Below the pieces are notes generated by a model. It was not told where the DNA came from and ran no database searches. It saw only the letters and a list, made by a program, of their open reading frames with translations. Shown piece by piece: positions 24,970 through 34,209 of a DNA stretch of 42,940 bases. The number at the start of each line of letters is the position of its first letter. Position 1 is the stretch's first letter. The stretch is from Bryobacteraceae bacterium (GTDB lineage Bacteria; Acidobacteriota; Terriglobia; Bryobacterales; Bryobacteraceae), in assembly GCA_030041985.1 (NCBI GenBank), contig JASIAM010000118.1, positions 1-42,940 on the forward strand. The letters run 5' to 3'. The translations under genes were made by a program, and so were the position numbers.

Positions 24970-26326
24970 GGTTGCGATTGTTGGCGGCGGTATCTCCGGT
25001 CTCTCGACCGCCTTTTACCTCACCCGCCGCGGCATACCGTCTACCATACTGGAATCGCGCCCGAGGCTGGGCGGCGTCATCGCGACGGAGTCGGTTGAAG
25101 GATGCACGCTCGAAGCCGGGCCCGATAGTTTCCTCTCCACCAAACCGGCAGCTTTAGAACTAATCCGCGAGTTAGGGCTGGCTGGCGAGGTGATCGGCTC
25201 GAACGATTTTTCCCGCAAGACCTATGTGTTGAAGCGGGGCCGCCTCGTGCCCTTGCCGGAGGGGCTGATGATGATGGTTCCGACGAAGATCGTCCCCCTG
25301 CTCCGCACACCTCTGGTCGGCTGGGGCACCAAGGCACGCATGGGCCTCGAGTGGCTGCGCCCGCCGAAACCGCACACTGGAGATCAATCCGTCGCCGAAT
25401 TTATCGAGCAGCACTACGGAGCCGAAACGGTAGATTATCTGGCCGAGCCGCTGCTCTCCGGTATCTACGGCGGCGATCCACGCCAGTTGAGCGTAACCAG
25501 CGTGTTGCCGCGCTTTGTGACGCTTGCGCAGCGTTATGGAAGCCTCACGCGCGGCGTATTGGCCGAGCGGGCGAAGGCAGCGCCCAATCACGCCGCGCCC
25601 GCCCCGCTTTTCCGGACCCTCAAAGGAGGCCTGGAGCAGATGGTGCGCGCGGTGGCCGAAGCAATGCAGCCCTGCGCGACCGTGCGGCAAACCCGCGTGG
25701 AAGCAGTAGAACGGGCCGATAGCGGCTTCCGCCTGCGCGCGGACGGCGATTGGCTGGCTGCTGAACATGTCGTGCTCGCGTGCGAAGCGCACAGCGCCGC
25801 CCGGTTGGTGAAATCTACAGACGCACGTTTGGCGGAGCTGCTGGCGGGCATCCCGTACAGTTCGGCCATGACCGTGGCCCTGGGTTACGATGCGAAAGAT
25901 CTCTCTGCACGCCCCAGCGGCCATGGCTTTCTCGTTCCCAAGAAGGAGCATCGCCGCCTGATGGCCTGCACCTGGGTGGGTGAGAAATTTTCCTATCGTG
26001 TGCCGGAAGATAAGGTAGTGGCGCGCTGCTTTTTGGGAGGCATGGACGATGCCGCCGTACTCGGCGAATCGGATGAAGCCGTAAACCAAATCGTGGCCCG
26101 CGATTTGCGTGAGATCGCGGGCATTGCTGCTGCACCCCGGTTCGTGCGCATCCATAGATGGCCGCTCGCCATGGCGCAATATACCGTGGGACATCCCCAG
26201 CGGCTGGCCGAGATTCAGGCGCGCATGAAAGCCATTCCGGGATTGCAACTGGCGGGCAACGCTTACGAGGGCATCGGCATCCCCGATTGCATTCGTTTGG
26301 GGAAGCGCGCGGCAGAGGCCATTTAG
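24959..26326 (+). CDS. hemY: oxygen-dependent (copro)porphyrinogen oxidase, HemY/HemG type
   Basis: 455 residues. An FAD enzyme that oxidises the porphyrinogen ring. The dinucleotide-binding motif VAIVGGGISGLSTAF is at the N terminus, followed by RPRLGGVIATE and LEAGPDSFL, typical of the family. ISGIYGGDPRQLSV-like sequence (LLSGIYGGDPRQLSV) marks the substrate domain, and the end GLQLAGNAYEGIGIPDCI closes the FAD site. It starts at GTG 24959 inside the end of hemH. Its stop overlaps the convergent methyltransferase by 4 bp. Confidence 0.95.
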   Translation: MVVRVAIVGGGISGLSTAFYLTRRGIPSTILESRPRLGGVIATESVEGCTLEAGPDSFLSTKPAALELIRELGLAGEVIGSNDFSRKTYVLKRGRLVPLPEGLMMMVPTKIVPLLRTPLVGWGTKARMGLEWLRPPKPHTGDQSVAEFIEQHYGAETVDYLAEPLLSGIYGGDPRQLSVTSVLPRFVTLAQRYGSLTRGVLAERAKAAPNHAAPAPLFRTLKGGLEQMVRAVAEAMQPCATVRQTRVEAVERADSGFRLRADGDWLAAEHVVLACEAHSAARLVKSTDARLAELLAGIPYSSAMTVALGYDAKDLSARPSGHGFLVPKKEHRRLMACTWVGEKFSYRVPEDKVVARCFLGGMDDAAVLGESDEAVNQIVARDLREIAGIAAAPRFVRIHRWPLAMAQYTVGHPQRLAEIQARMKAIPGLQLAGNAYEGIGIPDCIRLGKRAAEAI

Positions 26327-26880
26327 CGCACGAACGGCAAATATGCCGCCACCTGGTTGCGGTACTCCTGAAACTCTTTTCCGAACCGCGATTCGAGGAG
26401 CCGATCTTCCGTGCGCACCCGAATTTCGTTGCCGCCAACGCACAGAGCCAATCCGGCAAGCAGCCACTGCCAGGGCGAAAGCAGCAGCCCTGTCGCGAGC
26501 GTAAGCCACAGCAGGGACGCGTAAATCGGATGGCGGACCAAGGCGTACGGGCCGCTGCGGACAAGCTTATGGTCTTCGTAGAGACCTGCCTGAATCCGAA
26601 ACTGCCGACCGAGGTGAGTAATGGCGTTCCACATCAGGAAATCTGCAAGCGCGCCCGCAATCAGCGCTGCAACCAGCACGAAAACACTGCTCCGCGGGGC
26701 GTCCGGAGCCCGGAACCACCATACGCACCAGATACCCAGAGTTTCCAGCAAGAGGCCCAGGCGCGATGGTCCGGCCACCGTAATCGAGGGCCGCTTCTGC
26801 ACCTTGGGCGCGCGAAACAGATAGGGCCACGCCCACAGCACCCAAATAAGAACCAGTTCGGCCTGCGCGACGGCGTGCAT
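26323..26880 (-). CDS. ICMT/PEMT-like membrane methyltransferase
   Basis: 185 residues from the ATG at 26880. The frame runs on to 27024, but that part overlaps the DUF1566 gene. Four or five hydrophobic helices are followed by the C-terminal motif GPYALVRHPIYASLLWLTLA and EDRLLESRFGKEFQEYRNQV. This is the hallmark of the isoprenylcysteine carboxyl methyltransferase/phospholipid methyltransferase group. Bacterial members methylate lipids or small hydrophobic acceptors; the substrate is unknown. It is convergent with hemY (4-bp stop overlap) and the last gene of a minus-strand cluster. Confidence 0.85.
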   Translation of the reverse strand: MHAVAQAELVLIWVLWAWPYLFRAPKVQKRPSITVAGPSRLGLLLETLGIWCVWWFRAPDAPRSSVFVLVAALIAGALADFLMWNAITHLGRQFRIQAGLYEDHKLVRSGPYALVRHPIYASLLWLTLATGLLLSPWQWLLAGLALCVGGNEIRVRTEDRLLESRFGKEFQEYRNQVAAYLPFVR

Positions 26881-26930
26881 GGTGGCATGACCACTGTAGC
26901 ATCCATCGCTGCCGAGTCCGTGCCGCCCAA

Positions 26931-27353
26931 TTACTGCGCGTGCCGCACACAGAGCGCGCGGTTCAAACCGGAATCGCCCGTCACTACCGAGGCTCTGCCG
27001 CCATCGCCGAAATCGAGGGCCCAAGCTTCACCGGGCGCTTTTCCTGGCGTCGAGCTCCACTCCCATCCGGTAAGCTTGATCGATCCGGAAACGTGGTGCC
27101 CATTGTCGTCTGCCGGGCCTCCGAAGAGGTGTTGCAGTTGGTCGATATCCGGCAGGGTCCAGTCTTTGAATCCCCCTAAGGTCAGGGTGCGGCAATAATA
27201 TTGCGCTTCCTCCTGGGTGACGCCGGATCCATTGTCCGCCGCAGCCCAAGTAAGCTTTGTCTCCGGATCGGTCCAGTAGCCCGTCTGGCCGAACATGTAC
27301 ACGGCCAAGGGAGCGATCAGCAATAAACGGTGCATTTGTCGAAGAGATCTCAT
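26931..27353 (-). CDS. secreted DUF1566 (Lcl-type) protein
   Basis: 140 residues from the ATG at 27353 (Met at 27335 is an alternative). The N terminus, MRSLRQMHRLLLIAPLAVYMFG, is a signal peptide. The mature domain is DUF1566-like: YWTDPETKLTWAAADN, then AQYYCRTLTLGGFKDWTLPD and the end GLNRALCVRHAQ. These C-type-lectin-like domains are found in secreted proteins and may bind ligands; the partner is unknown. The frame is open upstream to 27632, but that overlaps the thioredoxin gene and is rejected. Confidence 0.8.
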   Translation of the reverse strand: MRSLRQMHRLLLIAPLAVYMFGQTGYWTDPETKLTWAAADNGSGVTQEEAQYYCRTLTLGGFKDWTLPDIDQLQHLFGGPADDNGHHVSGSIKLTGWEWSSTPGKAPGEAWALDFGDGGRASVVTGDSGLNRALCVRHAQ

Positions 27354-27362
27354 GATTTTGTA

Positions 27363-27389
27363 AGCCCGCTGGCGAGGGACCAGCGGGCT
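27363..27389 (-). terminator. strong hairpin after the thioredoxin gene
   Basis: AGCCCGCTGG (27363-27372) pairs perfectly with CCAGCGGGCT (27380-27389) around a 7-nt loop, 20 bp after the stop of the minus-strand thioredoxin gene. No T-run follows on the minus strand (TTACAAAATC), so it may protect mRNA ends or act in partial termination and not as a classical terminator. Confidence 0.5.
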
Positions 27390-27409
27390 CACTGTCAGTG
27401 CGGTTGGCC

Positions 27410-28726
27410 TTATTCCGCGGCGCCGCTCGGGGCCGCCGACGTCGAGATCGGGGCCTTCTCCTTCAGCAGCCGCTCGATATTGGAAGTGAACTCTTCCTGG
27501 AGCTCCGTGTTGAAGATGCCGCTGCCGGGCGCCGCGAATCCGGCGTGGGTCGCTTTCACCTTGCCGTCGCGTCCGATGAAGAACGTTGCGGGCCAGGTGT
27601 TGAGGTTCACCGCCTGCGGCACCTTGTCCCACATCTCGCTCGGTTCCCCGGCGATCAGATAGGTGTAAGGAACCTTATACTGCTTGATGAACGCGTTGAC
27701 GCGCTTGAGGCTCTTCTGCTGGTCCGGTTCCTCGAAATCGAGGGCCACGATCTCGAGTCCCTGATCGTGATACTTCGCGTAGAGCTGAACCAGGTATTGC
27801 GCTTCATCGTGGCAGTTCGGGCACCAGGTTCCGGTCACGATGGCGAGCACTACCTTGCCCTTAAACTTCGGATTTTCGTTCGAAAGAATCTTGCCGTGAG
27901 TGTCGGGGAAGCGGTAGGCGAAGACCTCGTTGGGATCGCGAACCGTGGTGTGGGTTTGATAATTCGAAGGCTCGGGCAGACCCTTCGCACGCGCGACTTC
28001 CGGGCGATAGGCGATCATGTCGCCGTCGCGGTTGCTACCGGCGCTCACGACCTTCAACGTCCCATCGGGGAGCGGAGTGATTTCGAATAGCCCGGGGCGC
28101 GCGCCATCAAAGTGGCTGGCGACGAACTTGTCACCCTGCCAGCTTCCGGTCAGTGCTCCGGTATCGCCATCCACGCGCAGGATGGAGGTGGTGATGTCCG
28201 CGCCGTGCTGCTGGACGATCAAGCGCCAGGCGTGCTCGCCCTTGTTCGATTCGTGCGGGATTTCCCACACGCCATCGATCGAAGGAATATTCGCCAGAGC
28301 CTCGGGCGGCGGAGCGACGTAGCGCTTGGCATGGAAGGGACTGCTGCCGCGAGTGCGCGTATCGGCGTTGTTATCCTCCGGACTCACGCCGCGCACGCGC
28401 AAGGTGATGCCGACGGTCCCATCCAGCTCGCCATCCTTGTCTGTTGCCGTTATATAGGTCAGGTAGTGATCGAAATCCAGTTGCAGCTTTCCATCTTGGT
28501 AGCTTGCACTGGTAGTGGTTTCCTTATCCTCGCCGTTATAGAGCGTGCCCACGAGGTTCCTTTCCGATCCCGAGATATCCAGGCGGAAGGGAATGGTCAC
28601 GCCATTCTGCACAACTGTCGCGGCCCAGCGCCCGTCCAGGTTGCCGGCGGGAGCGGCTGCCGCAACCGCGCTCCAACCGAGCACGAAGGCAGCGGGTGTT
28701 ACAAGACTTTTCCAAATACTTCGCAT
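27410..28726 (-). CDS. secreted TlpA-like thioredoxin
   Basis: 438 residues from the ATG at 28726, with AAGGAA about 8 nt upstream. A signal peptide (MRSIWKSLVTPAAFVLGWSA) is followed by a long N-terminal beta-rich part (about 30-250, with two DGxW segments, LDGRWAATV and IDGVWEIPH). The C-terminal thioredoxin domain begins at about 265. Its redox motif is Cys302-Pro-Asn-Cys305 in TGTWCPNCHDEA, followed by the cis-Pro region NTWPATFFIGRDGKV. It probably works in the periplasm on thiol reduction or cytochrome maturation. It lies 37 bp after the cytochrome gene. Confidence 0.85.
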   Translation of the reverse strand: MRSIWKSLVTPAAFVLGWSAVAAAAPAGNLDGRWAATVVQNGVTIPFRLDISGSERNLVGTLYNGEDKETTTSASYQDGKLQLDFDHYLTYITATDKDGELDGTVGITLRVRGVSPEDNNADTRTRGSSPFHAKRYVAPPPEALANIPSIDGVWEIPHESNKGEHAWRLIVQQHGADITTSILRVDGDTGALTGSWQGDKFVASHFDGARPGLFEITPLPDGTLKVVSAGSNRDGDMIAYRPEVARAKGLPEPSNYQTHTTVRDPNEVFAYRFPDTHGKILSNENPKFKGKVVLAIVTGTWCPNCHDEAQYLVQLYAKYHDQGLEIVALDFEEPDQQKSLKRVNAFIKQYKVPYTYLIAGEPSEMWDKVPQAVNLNTWPATFFIGRDGKVKATHAGFAAPGSGIFNTELQEEFTSNIERLLKEKAPISTSAAPSGAAE

Positions 28727-28763
28727 ACGTGGGTTCCTTTCTATTGGGTTGCTTGAGACGGTT

Positions 28764-30137
28764 TCATTGGGCCTCATTCTGGCCGGAGGCGAACTGCTTC
28801 CATTCCTCCGGCAGGCCGGGTTTGGTGGCTACGAGAATTTCGAGAATCGCCTTCCGATCCTCGCTTGAGAGGGACGCGAACTCAGGACCTTGCTCGCGCC
28901 CACTCAGGACTTCGAACATCCGGTGATAGATGTACTCTTTGGCCGGCGCTGGAATGGCGTCGAAATCCGCGGAGTATACAAGATAGCTGCAAGGGTATTT
29001 GAAGATGCGCGTCTGGAGATCAAAATCGCGCAGGGACCGGCCGCGGGAATCGCGCGGGCCGCGCGCGGCGAACTCTTCCGCGAATCCTGACGTGCCTTTG
29101 ATGGGAGCTTCCAGCTTGGCTTCATTGGTGAAGAACAGATAGCGAACTAACTGTTCCGCGGGACGCTCGAACTGGTGGCGAGCGGCATCGGAGACCGTTC
29201 CCTCCGCGGCCCGGTTCTTGGTGGCATCCGCGTACAGCGCCTGGCGAGCCTGGTAGTTGGTCAGAGTGATCAGGTTGTGCATCTGCGTCTGATGCGCCAG
29301 AACCAACTGCGCGACGATGTCGCTATACGGGCTGAGATACGCGCTGGTATCGATCTTAGCTTTCAGATCGGGCAGATTGGCGCCGCTCGCGCGATTGAGC
29401 TGCTCGGGAGATGCGTTATCCGCAAGAAGCGCGTTGCCCATGTGCGTTTCGTGGCTGGAGTTCCCCGTAACGTACCATCCCCCAAAACGGTCCTTCAAGG
29501 GGCTTTCCTGTCCCGTGATGAACGCTGGCGTTCCCGCCGCCTGAACGCCGGAGGGGCTGGTATACACCGATCGCAACATCACGCCGGGAATTCCCCGCGT
29601 GCTGTTATTGGCCACGTGGCACTGCACGCAATCGAGCTCGGAGCGTTCAAAGCGGGGGTGCTCTACGCGGTGCTCGTCCATGACATAGAAGATCGCGCCC
29701 TGCATCGGATCGAACGAGACAAACTCGAGCAATCTTCCGTCGTGCACTTGTCCGACGTAGACATCGTCGTTGTAATAGAGCGCGCGCGGATGCTCGGGCG
29801 AGATCTTCGGATATTGAAAACTAGTCTTCGAAAAAACTAGCGCCTGCGAACTTATAGGGACATGCAACGCGTCGAGCACGCTGCGGAGATAGCCGTGCCC
29901 CGGTTCGTATGCGAGCTGCACCTCTCCGCGGTCAAGCTGCTTCTGGAGTTTCGCGACCGGATCGTTGAGATCCTCTGAGCGGTAGTTGATCGGCTCGACC
30001 GCAAACGGCACATAGCCTTGCTCCTTGATCACAACTTGTCCGCGGGACGGCAGGGCAGCCTGGCCCTTGACGATTGACGGAATTCCCCCGGATATCAGTA
30101 AAGAAATGCAGAAACCGGTTGCCAATGTGTGCTTCAT
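28764..30137 (-). CDS. secreted monoheme cytochrome-like protein
   Basis: 457 residues with an N-terminal signal segment (MKHTLATGFCISLLISGGIP). A single heme c motif Cys170-Val-Gln-Cys173-His174 (ELDCVQCHVANNSTRGIP) lies in the first half. The rest contains many conserved-looking His and aromatic residues and a QLVRYLFFTNEAKLEAPIKG region. I do not recognise the family; the size and single CxxCH suggest an electron-transfer or substrate-oxidising enzyme. It starts 19 bp after the receptor gene and precedes the thioredoxin gene. That fits heme c maturation or shared redox work (inference). Confidence 0.7.
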   Translation of the reverse strand: MKHTLATGFCISLLISGGIPSIVKGQAALPSRGQVVIKEQGYVPFAVEPINYRSEDLNDPVAKLQKQLDRGEVQLAYEPGHGYLRSVLDALHVPISSQALVFSKTSFQYPKISPEHPRALYYNDDVYVGQVHDGRLLEFVSFDPMQGAIFYVMDEHRVEHPRFERSELDCVQCHVANNSTRGIPGVMLRSVYTSPSGVQAAGTPAFITGQESPLKDRFGGWYVTGNSSHETHMGNALLADNASPEQLNRASGANLPDLKAKIDTSAYLSPYSDIVAQLVLAHQTQMHNLITLTNYQARQALYADATKNRAAEGTVSDAARHQFERPAEQLVRYLFFTNEAKLEAPIKGTSGFAEEFAARGPRDSRGRSLRDFDLQTRIFKYPCSYLVYSADFDAIPAPAKEYIYHRMFEVLSGREQGPEFASLSSEDRKAILEILVATKPGLPEEWKQFASGQNEAQ

Positions 30138-30156
30138 AAACGCTTCCGTTGCTTCG

Positions 30157-33100
30157 CTAGAAAGTCACTCGAATCCCGAGCTGGATCAATCTCGGGGGAT
30201 TAATCTGACTACTGATCACGCCAAACGTCGAACTGGTATACGTCAGGTTCGGATTGCCGAAATACACGGTGTTGGTTGCGTTAAATGCTTCTGCGCGGAA
30301 CTGCGCTTTAAATCGTTCGTTGAACGAGAAGCTCTTGAAAAGAGACAGATCCCAATCGAACAGCGACGGGCCGCGGGCACTGATGAAGCGGCTGATATCA
30401 CCGAAGGTAAACCGGGCGGCTTGCGAAAATGCGGCCGAATTGAGCCAATCGCTAATGCGGCTATCAACCGACCCGGAAGTCGAGGGATCGATTCCCGTCG
30501 CATTGGGGCGTTGATAAGTTGCGCCGATCACGCTATTGTTGTTGGGCTGTGAAACCCCCAGGGGGAAGCCGGATTGAAGCGTTCCGAACGCATTCGCCGA
30601 CCATCCACCCACGATCCAATTCAGCACCCGGCTGTTCTTTAGAAACAGCTTGCCTCTTCCGAACGGAAGCTCGTAAGTGCCGGACATGGTGAAGCGGTTG
30701 GGAATATCTTGCGTAGAGAGACTCCATTCCCCGTTCAGGTTGTAGGCGTTCTGCGCGCCGGTAACGTTCGCGATCTGGCTCGCTCCCGCCAAGCTGACTC
30801 CGAGCAGGTTGTCCATGCTGCGCGACCAGGTGTAGGAAGCGAGCAGGCTTAGTCCGTTAGAAAAGCGCCGCTCACCGCGGAAGTAGAAGGAGTAGTAACG
30901 GGCCGAGCCGGCATCGGCATTCTGCAATGCGACCGATGTGTATTGCGGATAGGGCAGCAGTAACTGGGCCCGGCTCACTGAGGCGGTGCCTACCGTCCCG
31001 ACGCCGCCATTGTTGTAAAAGGGATTCGACACACTTTGTGTGAGCGCCGAACCCAGCCCGAAATAGGAAGGATTGAGCTGATCGATATTCTGGCCGGTTT
31101 CGAGCAGGTGCAGAGAATGCGATCCCAGAGCACCCACGGTGATTACGAATCCGGCGGGAATGGTCCTCTGCACTTGCAGCGAATATTCCTGAACGTACCC
31201 CGCCGATTGCGCATTGGCGGGGATGGTGATCGCTTGCCCGACTCCGGAAAGCGCTCCCAACGAATTTCCACTGGGCTGTAGAAGGCCATTCGGATAGGGG
31301 TTCGACAAAGTCGCTGCGGGCGTGAAGTTGCCGTTAGTCGATGTCACAATCGATGTTGACTGCGAGTAGCCAATGGCGTTCTGATAGCTAAAGAATGTCG
31401 GCGCCCAATAAATACCGTAACCGCCGCGAATCACGGTCTTGGTGTTGGGTGAGTAAGCGAAACCGAAGCGTGGAGCAGGCTTCACATTCAGGGCATTGCC
31501 CGTCTGCGTAGGGTTGCCGCCCACACCAGCGTACTCCACCGACCCGGTAACCGGAACTCCCGCTTGCGAGAGCGGATTCGAGACCGTGGGATTGAACCCC
31601 ACGATGATCTTATTGTTCGCTTCCTGAATTCCCGACTCGTACTCGAAGCGCATTCCGATATTCAATGTCAGCTTGGAAGTGACCCGATAATCGTCCTGCA
31701 CGAACCCGCCGTAATAGCGGATGAAATCGTTAAATGCAGTGACTATATTCATGCTGCCGCTAGTGGGATAGCCAAGCAACATAGTGGCGAGACTCGCACC
31801 CGTGCCAGCCACCGTAGTGGTGGGATTCGACTGCGTGAAGACACTGCTGAACCCCAGACTGGTTGGACCGGAGGCAGGCGTGCCAAAGTCGTGCAGGGTA
31901 CGGAAATCGAAGCCGGCTTTGACGGTGTGTTTGCCCAGAAACTTCGATATGGTGGTGTTGACGCTGCGCGAATAAAAGACATCTTGCGCCGTGGTCCCGC
32001 CTCCGTAGCTGCTTACATCGCTCATAGTGATGGCGGGAAAAGCCGGGTTTGGTGTAACGGCGGCTAAAGAAGCGGGCAGCCCGAGAGAAGCCAGGTTGAA
32101 CCCCGCGCTCTCTTGCGTGCTCTTGCTGTAGAAGCGATTGAAGCCCCATCGGACCGTGATCACCGTGGTCGCATTCGGCGTGGCGGTGGCATTGGCCTGC
32201 GTCGCGTCCACCTTGCGGTCGCAGCAATAGGTCTGGTCCGGAGTTCCGGGATTCGGGAAAATGTCTGTGGGGTAGTCGGTCTCAAACGTCCTCTGGTAGA
32301 TGAATGATCCTGACGCCCGAAGCCAAGGAGTGAACTGTTGGTCCGCTTTGACGAGCCGCTGGTCGCCTCGATTGGGGAAACTTCCGGTGAAGACGTAATT
32401 GTTAGCTCCGTAATAAGGAGTGGGTTCATTGGGAGCGGGATAGTAAGACGCCAGCGCCTGGCCAACCGGGTTGAGCATGCTTTGCGGAATGACGTTATTG
32501 GGGAAAGGAGTCCGTGTCCCGCTAGCCGTCGTACTCAACGGGTTGTAAATTACCTGCTCGGTTCCGTTTCTGTATAAGCTTTGGGAAAAATTTCCTGCGA
32601 CCTCCAGCGGGGTAGGAACGGCAAGTGTCGTGGTCGACCCGAGCGTTTGGCGATACGATTCGATGCTCGCAAAAAAGAACGTCTTATTGCGTCCGTTATA
32701 AACCCTGGGAATAAAGATCGGACCGCCGAACGAACCGGCCCAGTCGTAATACGGCTGATTGGCGATGGGCTGCCCGGCCCGGTTGGCGAAGAAGTTGTTC
32801 GCCAGCCAGTCCGTCTGGCGGGTGTGGCCCACCACGCTTCCGTGAAAGTCGTTGGTGCCCGATTTCAAAGAGGTGTTGAAAGCGCCGCCTCCCGTACGGC
32901 TCGCTTCCGCATCGAAGGTGGCCGCTTGCACGTTCATATCTTCGATCGCTTCCGGAGAAGGCAGAATCACTGCGCGATTATTGGTGTCGGTGATGGAGAT
33001 GCCATCGATCAGATAGTTGTTGGTGCGCAGCGGACCACCGGCGATCGAGAACTGCGAGTTGCCGTTCTGATCCTGCATCCGCGTGAACTGCGGATTGCCG

Positions 33101-33576
33101 GCGAAGACGATGGTTTGCGCCAACCTTCCTTCGAGATAAGGATTGCGCCCCAGAAGAGGGAGGTCAGTGATTTTTTGATCGTCGAGGTCCTGTCCGGTGG
33201 AGGCATCCGCAGTCTGAAGCTCGAGCGCATCGGCGGTCACATTCACTTGCTCGGAAACCTGACCGATCTCGAGCGTGAAATCACGCGTCACTGCTGCCTC
33301 AGTGCCCACAACAACGCCAGTCTGTTCGACACTTCGGAACCCTACCGCCTCGACTTTCACTTTGTAAGTCGAGGGCGTGATTGCGGTGAAGGTGTATTCA
33401 CCCTGGTCATTACTCGTCGTTTTGCGAGTCGCCGAAGTACCCTCGTCGGTTAGAGTGATTGTGGCCCCCGAAGTCGTGGCACCGTTGGGATCTAGAATTC
33501 GTCCGCGCACCACGCCCTGAAAAGTCTGGGCGGAAGCGAGCGATGCAACCGATAGCGCGAAAATCGCAAGTCTCAT
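30157..33576 (-). CDS. Oar-like TonB-dependent receptor 1
   Basis: 1139 residues. The signal peptide (MRLAIFALSVASLASAQ) is followed by a carboxypeptidase-regulatory beta-sandwich (about 20-105, GVVRGRILDPNGATTSGATI). Next come a plug region (about 115-240, QLVLDDQKI-like DLPLLGRNPYLEGRLAQTIV, NNYLIDGISITD) and a long outer-membrane beta-barrel ending in a C-terminal Phe (LGIRVTF), as needed for insertion. Such receptors import or bind large substrates in Acidobacteriota; the ligand is unknown. A good sigma70 promoter lies at 33705-33734 with about 120 nt of leader. It heads the cluster with the cytochrome and thioredoxin. Confidence 0.9.
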   Translation of the reverse strand: MRLAIFALSVASLASAQTFQGVVRGRILDPNGATTSGATITLTDEGTSATRKTTSNDQGEYTFTAITPSTYKVKVEAVGFRSVEQTGVVVGTEAAVTRDFTLEIGQVSEQVNVTADALELQTADASTGQDLDDQKITDLPLLGRNPYLEGRLAQTIVFAGNPQFTRMQDQNGNSQFSIAGGPLRTNNYLIDGISITDTNNRAVILPSPEAIEDMNVQAATFDAEASRTGGGAFNTSLKSGTNDFHGSVVGHTRQTDWLANNFFANRAGQPIANQPYYDWAGSFGGPIFIPRVYNGRNKTFFFASIESYRQTLGSTTTLAVPTPLEVAGNFSQSLYRNGTEQVIYNPLSTTASGTRTPFPNNVIPQSMLNPVGQALASYYPAPNEPTPYYGANNYVFTGSFPNRGDQRLVKADQQFTPWLRASGSFIYQRTFETDYPTDIFPNPGTPDQTYCCDRKVDATQANATATPNATTVITVRWGFNRFYSKSTQESAGFNLASLGLPASLAAVTPNPAFPAITMSDVSSYGGGTTAQDVFYSRSVNTTISKFLGKHTVKAGFDFRTLHDFGTPASGPTSLGFSSVFTQSNPTTTVAGTGASLATMLLGYPTSGSMNIVTAFNDFIRYYGGFVQDDYRVTSKLTLNIGMRFEYESGIQEANNKIIVGFNPTVSNPLSQAGVPVTGSVEYAGVGGNPTQTGNALNVKPAPRFGFAYSPNTKTVIRGGYGIYWAPTFFSYQNAIGYSQSTSIVTSTNGNFTPAATLSNPYPNGLLQPSGNSLGALSGVGQAITIPANAQSAGYVQEYSLQVQRTIPAGFVITVGALGSHSLHLLETGQNIDQLNPSYFGLGSALTQSVSNPFYNNGGVGTVGTASVSRAQLLLPYPQYTSVALQNADAGSARYYSFYFRGERRFSNGLSLLASYTWSRSMDNLLGVSLAGASQIANVTGAQNAYNLNGEWSLSTQDIPNRFTMSGTYELPFGRGKLFLKNSRVLNWIVGGWSANAFGTLQSGFPLGVSQPNNNSVIGATYQRPNATGIDPSTSGSVDSRISDWLNSAAFSQAARFTFGDISRFISARGPSLFDWDLSLFKSFSFNERFKAQFRAEAFNATNTVYFGNPNLTYTSSTFGVISSQINPPRLIQLGIRVTF

Positions 33577-33704
33577 GGGCAGTCTCCAGCGAGCGCTTTA
33601 AATGGCTAGAAGCTGCAGCTTGGAGCGACTAAGGCCCATGCCCGGGGACCCTCCGATCACGGGAGAGAGAACCCGATGAAGCGCATTCACTACAATATTG
33701 ATCG

Positions 33705-33734
33705 ATTATATGTAGATATGGTTGCTTCCGTCAA
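33705..33734 (-). promoter_or_regulatory. sigma70-type promoter of the receptor cluster
   Basis: On the minus strand TTGACG (33734-33729), an 18-bp spacer and TATAAT (33710-33705). One mismatch from consensus in total. It points to the receptor start at 33576, leaving a leader of about 120 nt. Confidence 0.75.
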
Positions 33735-33757
33735 CCGGAAATCGTTCCGGCCGTCAT

Positions 33758-34186
33758 CTATCGCTTTTGTGTTGCCGCCGCGGAGTCTTCCGGTCCGCCA
33801 TCGCCGGCTGACCCACCCGAGACAACACGGCCGTCGGGAAGGGTAACCCGGCGCGCATCGATTAAATGCGATCCGTCCTTGGCGAGATAGCCATCGACCA
33901 CGAGAGTATCGCCGAGCTTGATATCGCCTCTCTTGAACCCGCGGCGCGAGAGCGCTCCCGGGGCGCCGGCTTCACAGCCCCAGTTGGCCACTTTTCCGCT
34001 GGCGCTGGTCACATCTAGATAGAAATAGGAATGCGGGTTGGTCCACTCGATCTTAGTCAGTTTTCCTACCAGACGGACCGCCTTCGCGCCGTCGAATTCG
34101 GCCGCGAAGGAGTGGTGCGCTTGCGCCAACTCTACTGAAGCCAACAAGCCTGCAACTGCAAACAATAGAGCGAACTTAAGTTTCAC
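33758..34186 (-). CDS. secreted DUF6152 protein
   Basis: 142 residues. The signal peptide MKLKFALLFAVAGLLASVELAQA is followed by the family's HHSFAAEFDGAKAV start. The domain continues with LTKIEWTNPHSYFYLDVTSA and a VNWGCEAG-like WGCEAGAPGAL, RGDIKLGDTLVVDGYLAKDG. This small periplasmic beta-domain family is common in Acidobacteriota and Proteobacteria; its role is unknown. It starts 23 bp after the upstream gene and shares its promoter. Confidence 0.85.
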   Translation of the reverse strand: MKLKFALLFAVAGLLASVELAQAHHSFAAEFDGAKAVRLVGKLTKIEWTNPHSYFYLDVTSASGKVANWGCEAGAPGALSRRGFKRGDIKLGDTLVVDGYLAKDGSHLIDARRVTLPDGRVVSGGSAGDGGPEDSAAATQKR

Positions 34187-34209
34187 AAAATCTCTCCTAA
34201 CGGTTGGGA

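Noticed and set aside
25172-26509. Long minus-strand frame (445 codons) opposite hemY
   Set aside because: It mirrors the strongly supported hemY frame and has no recognisable motif.
26158-27198. Plus-strand frame running from the end of hemY through the methyltransferase and DUF1566 region
   Set aside because: It has no motif and is antisense to two supported genes.
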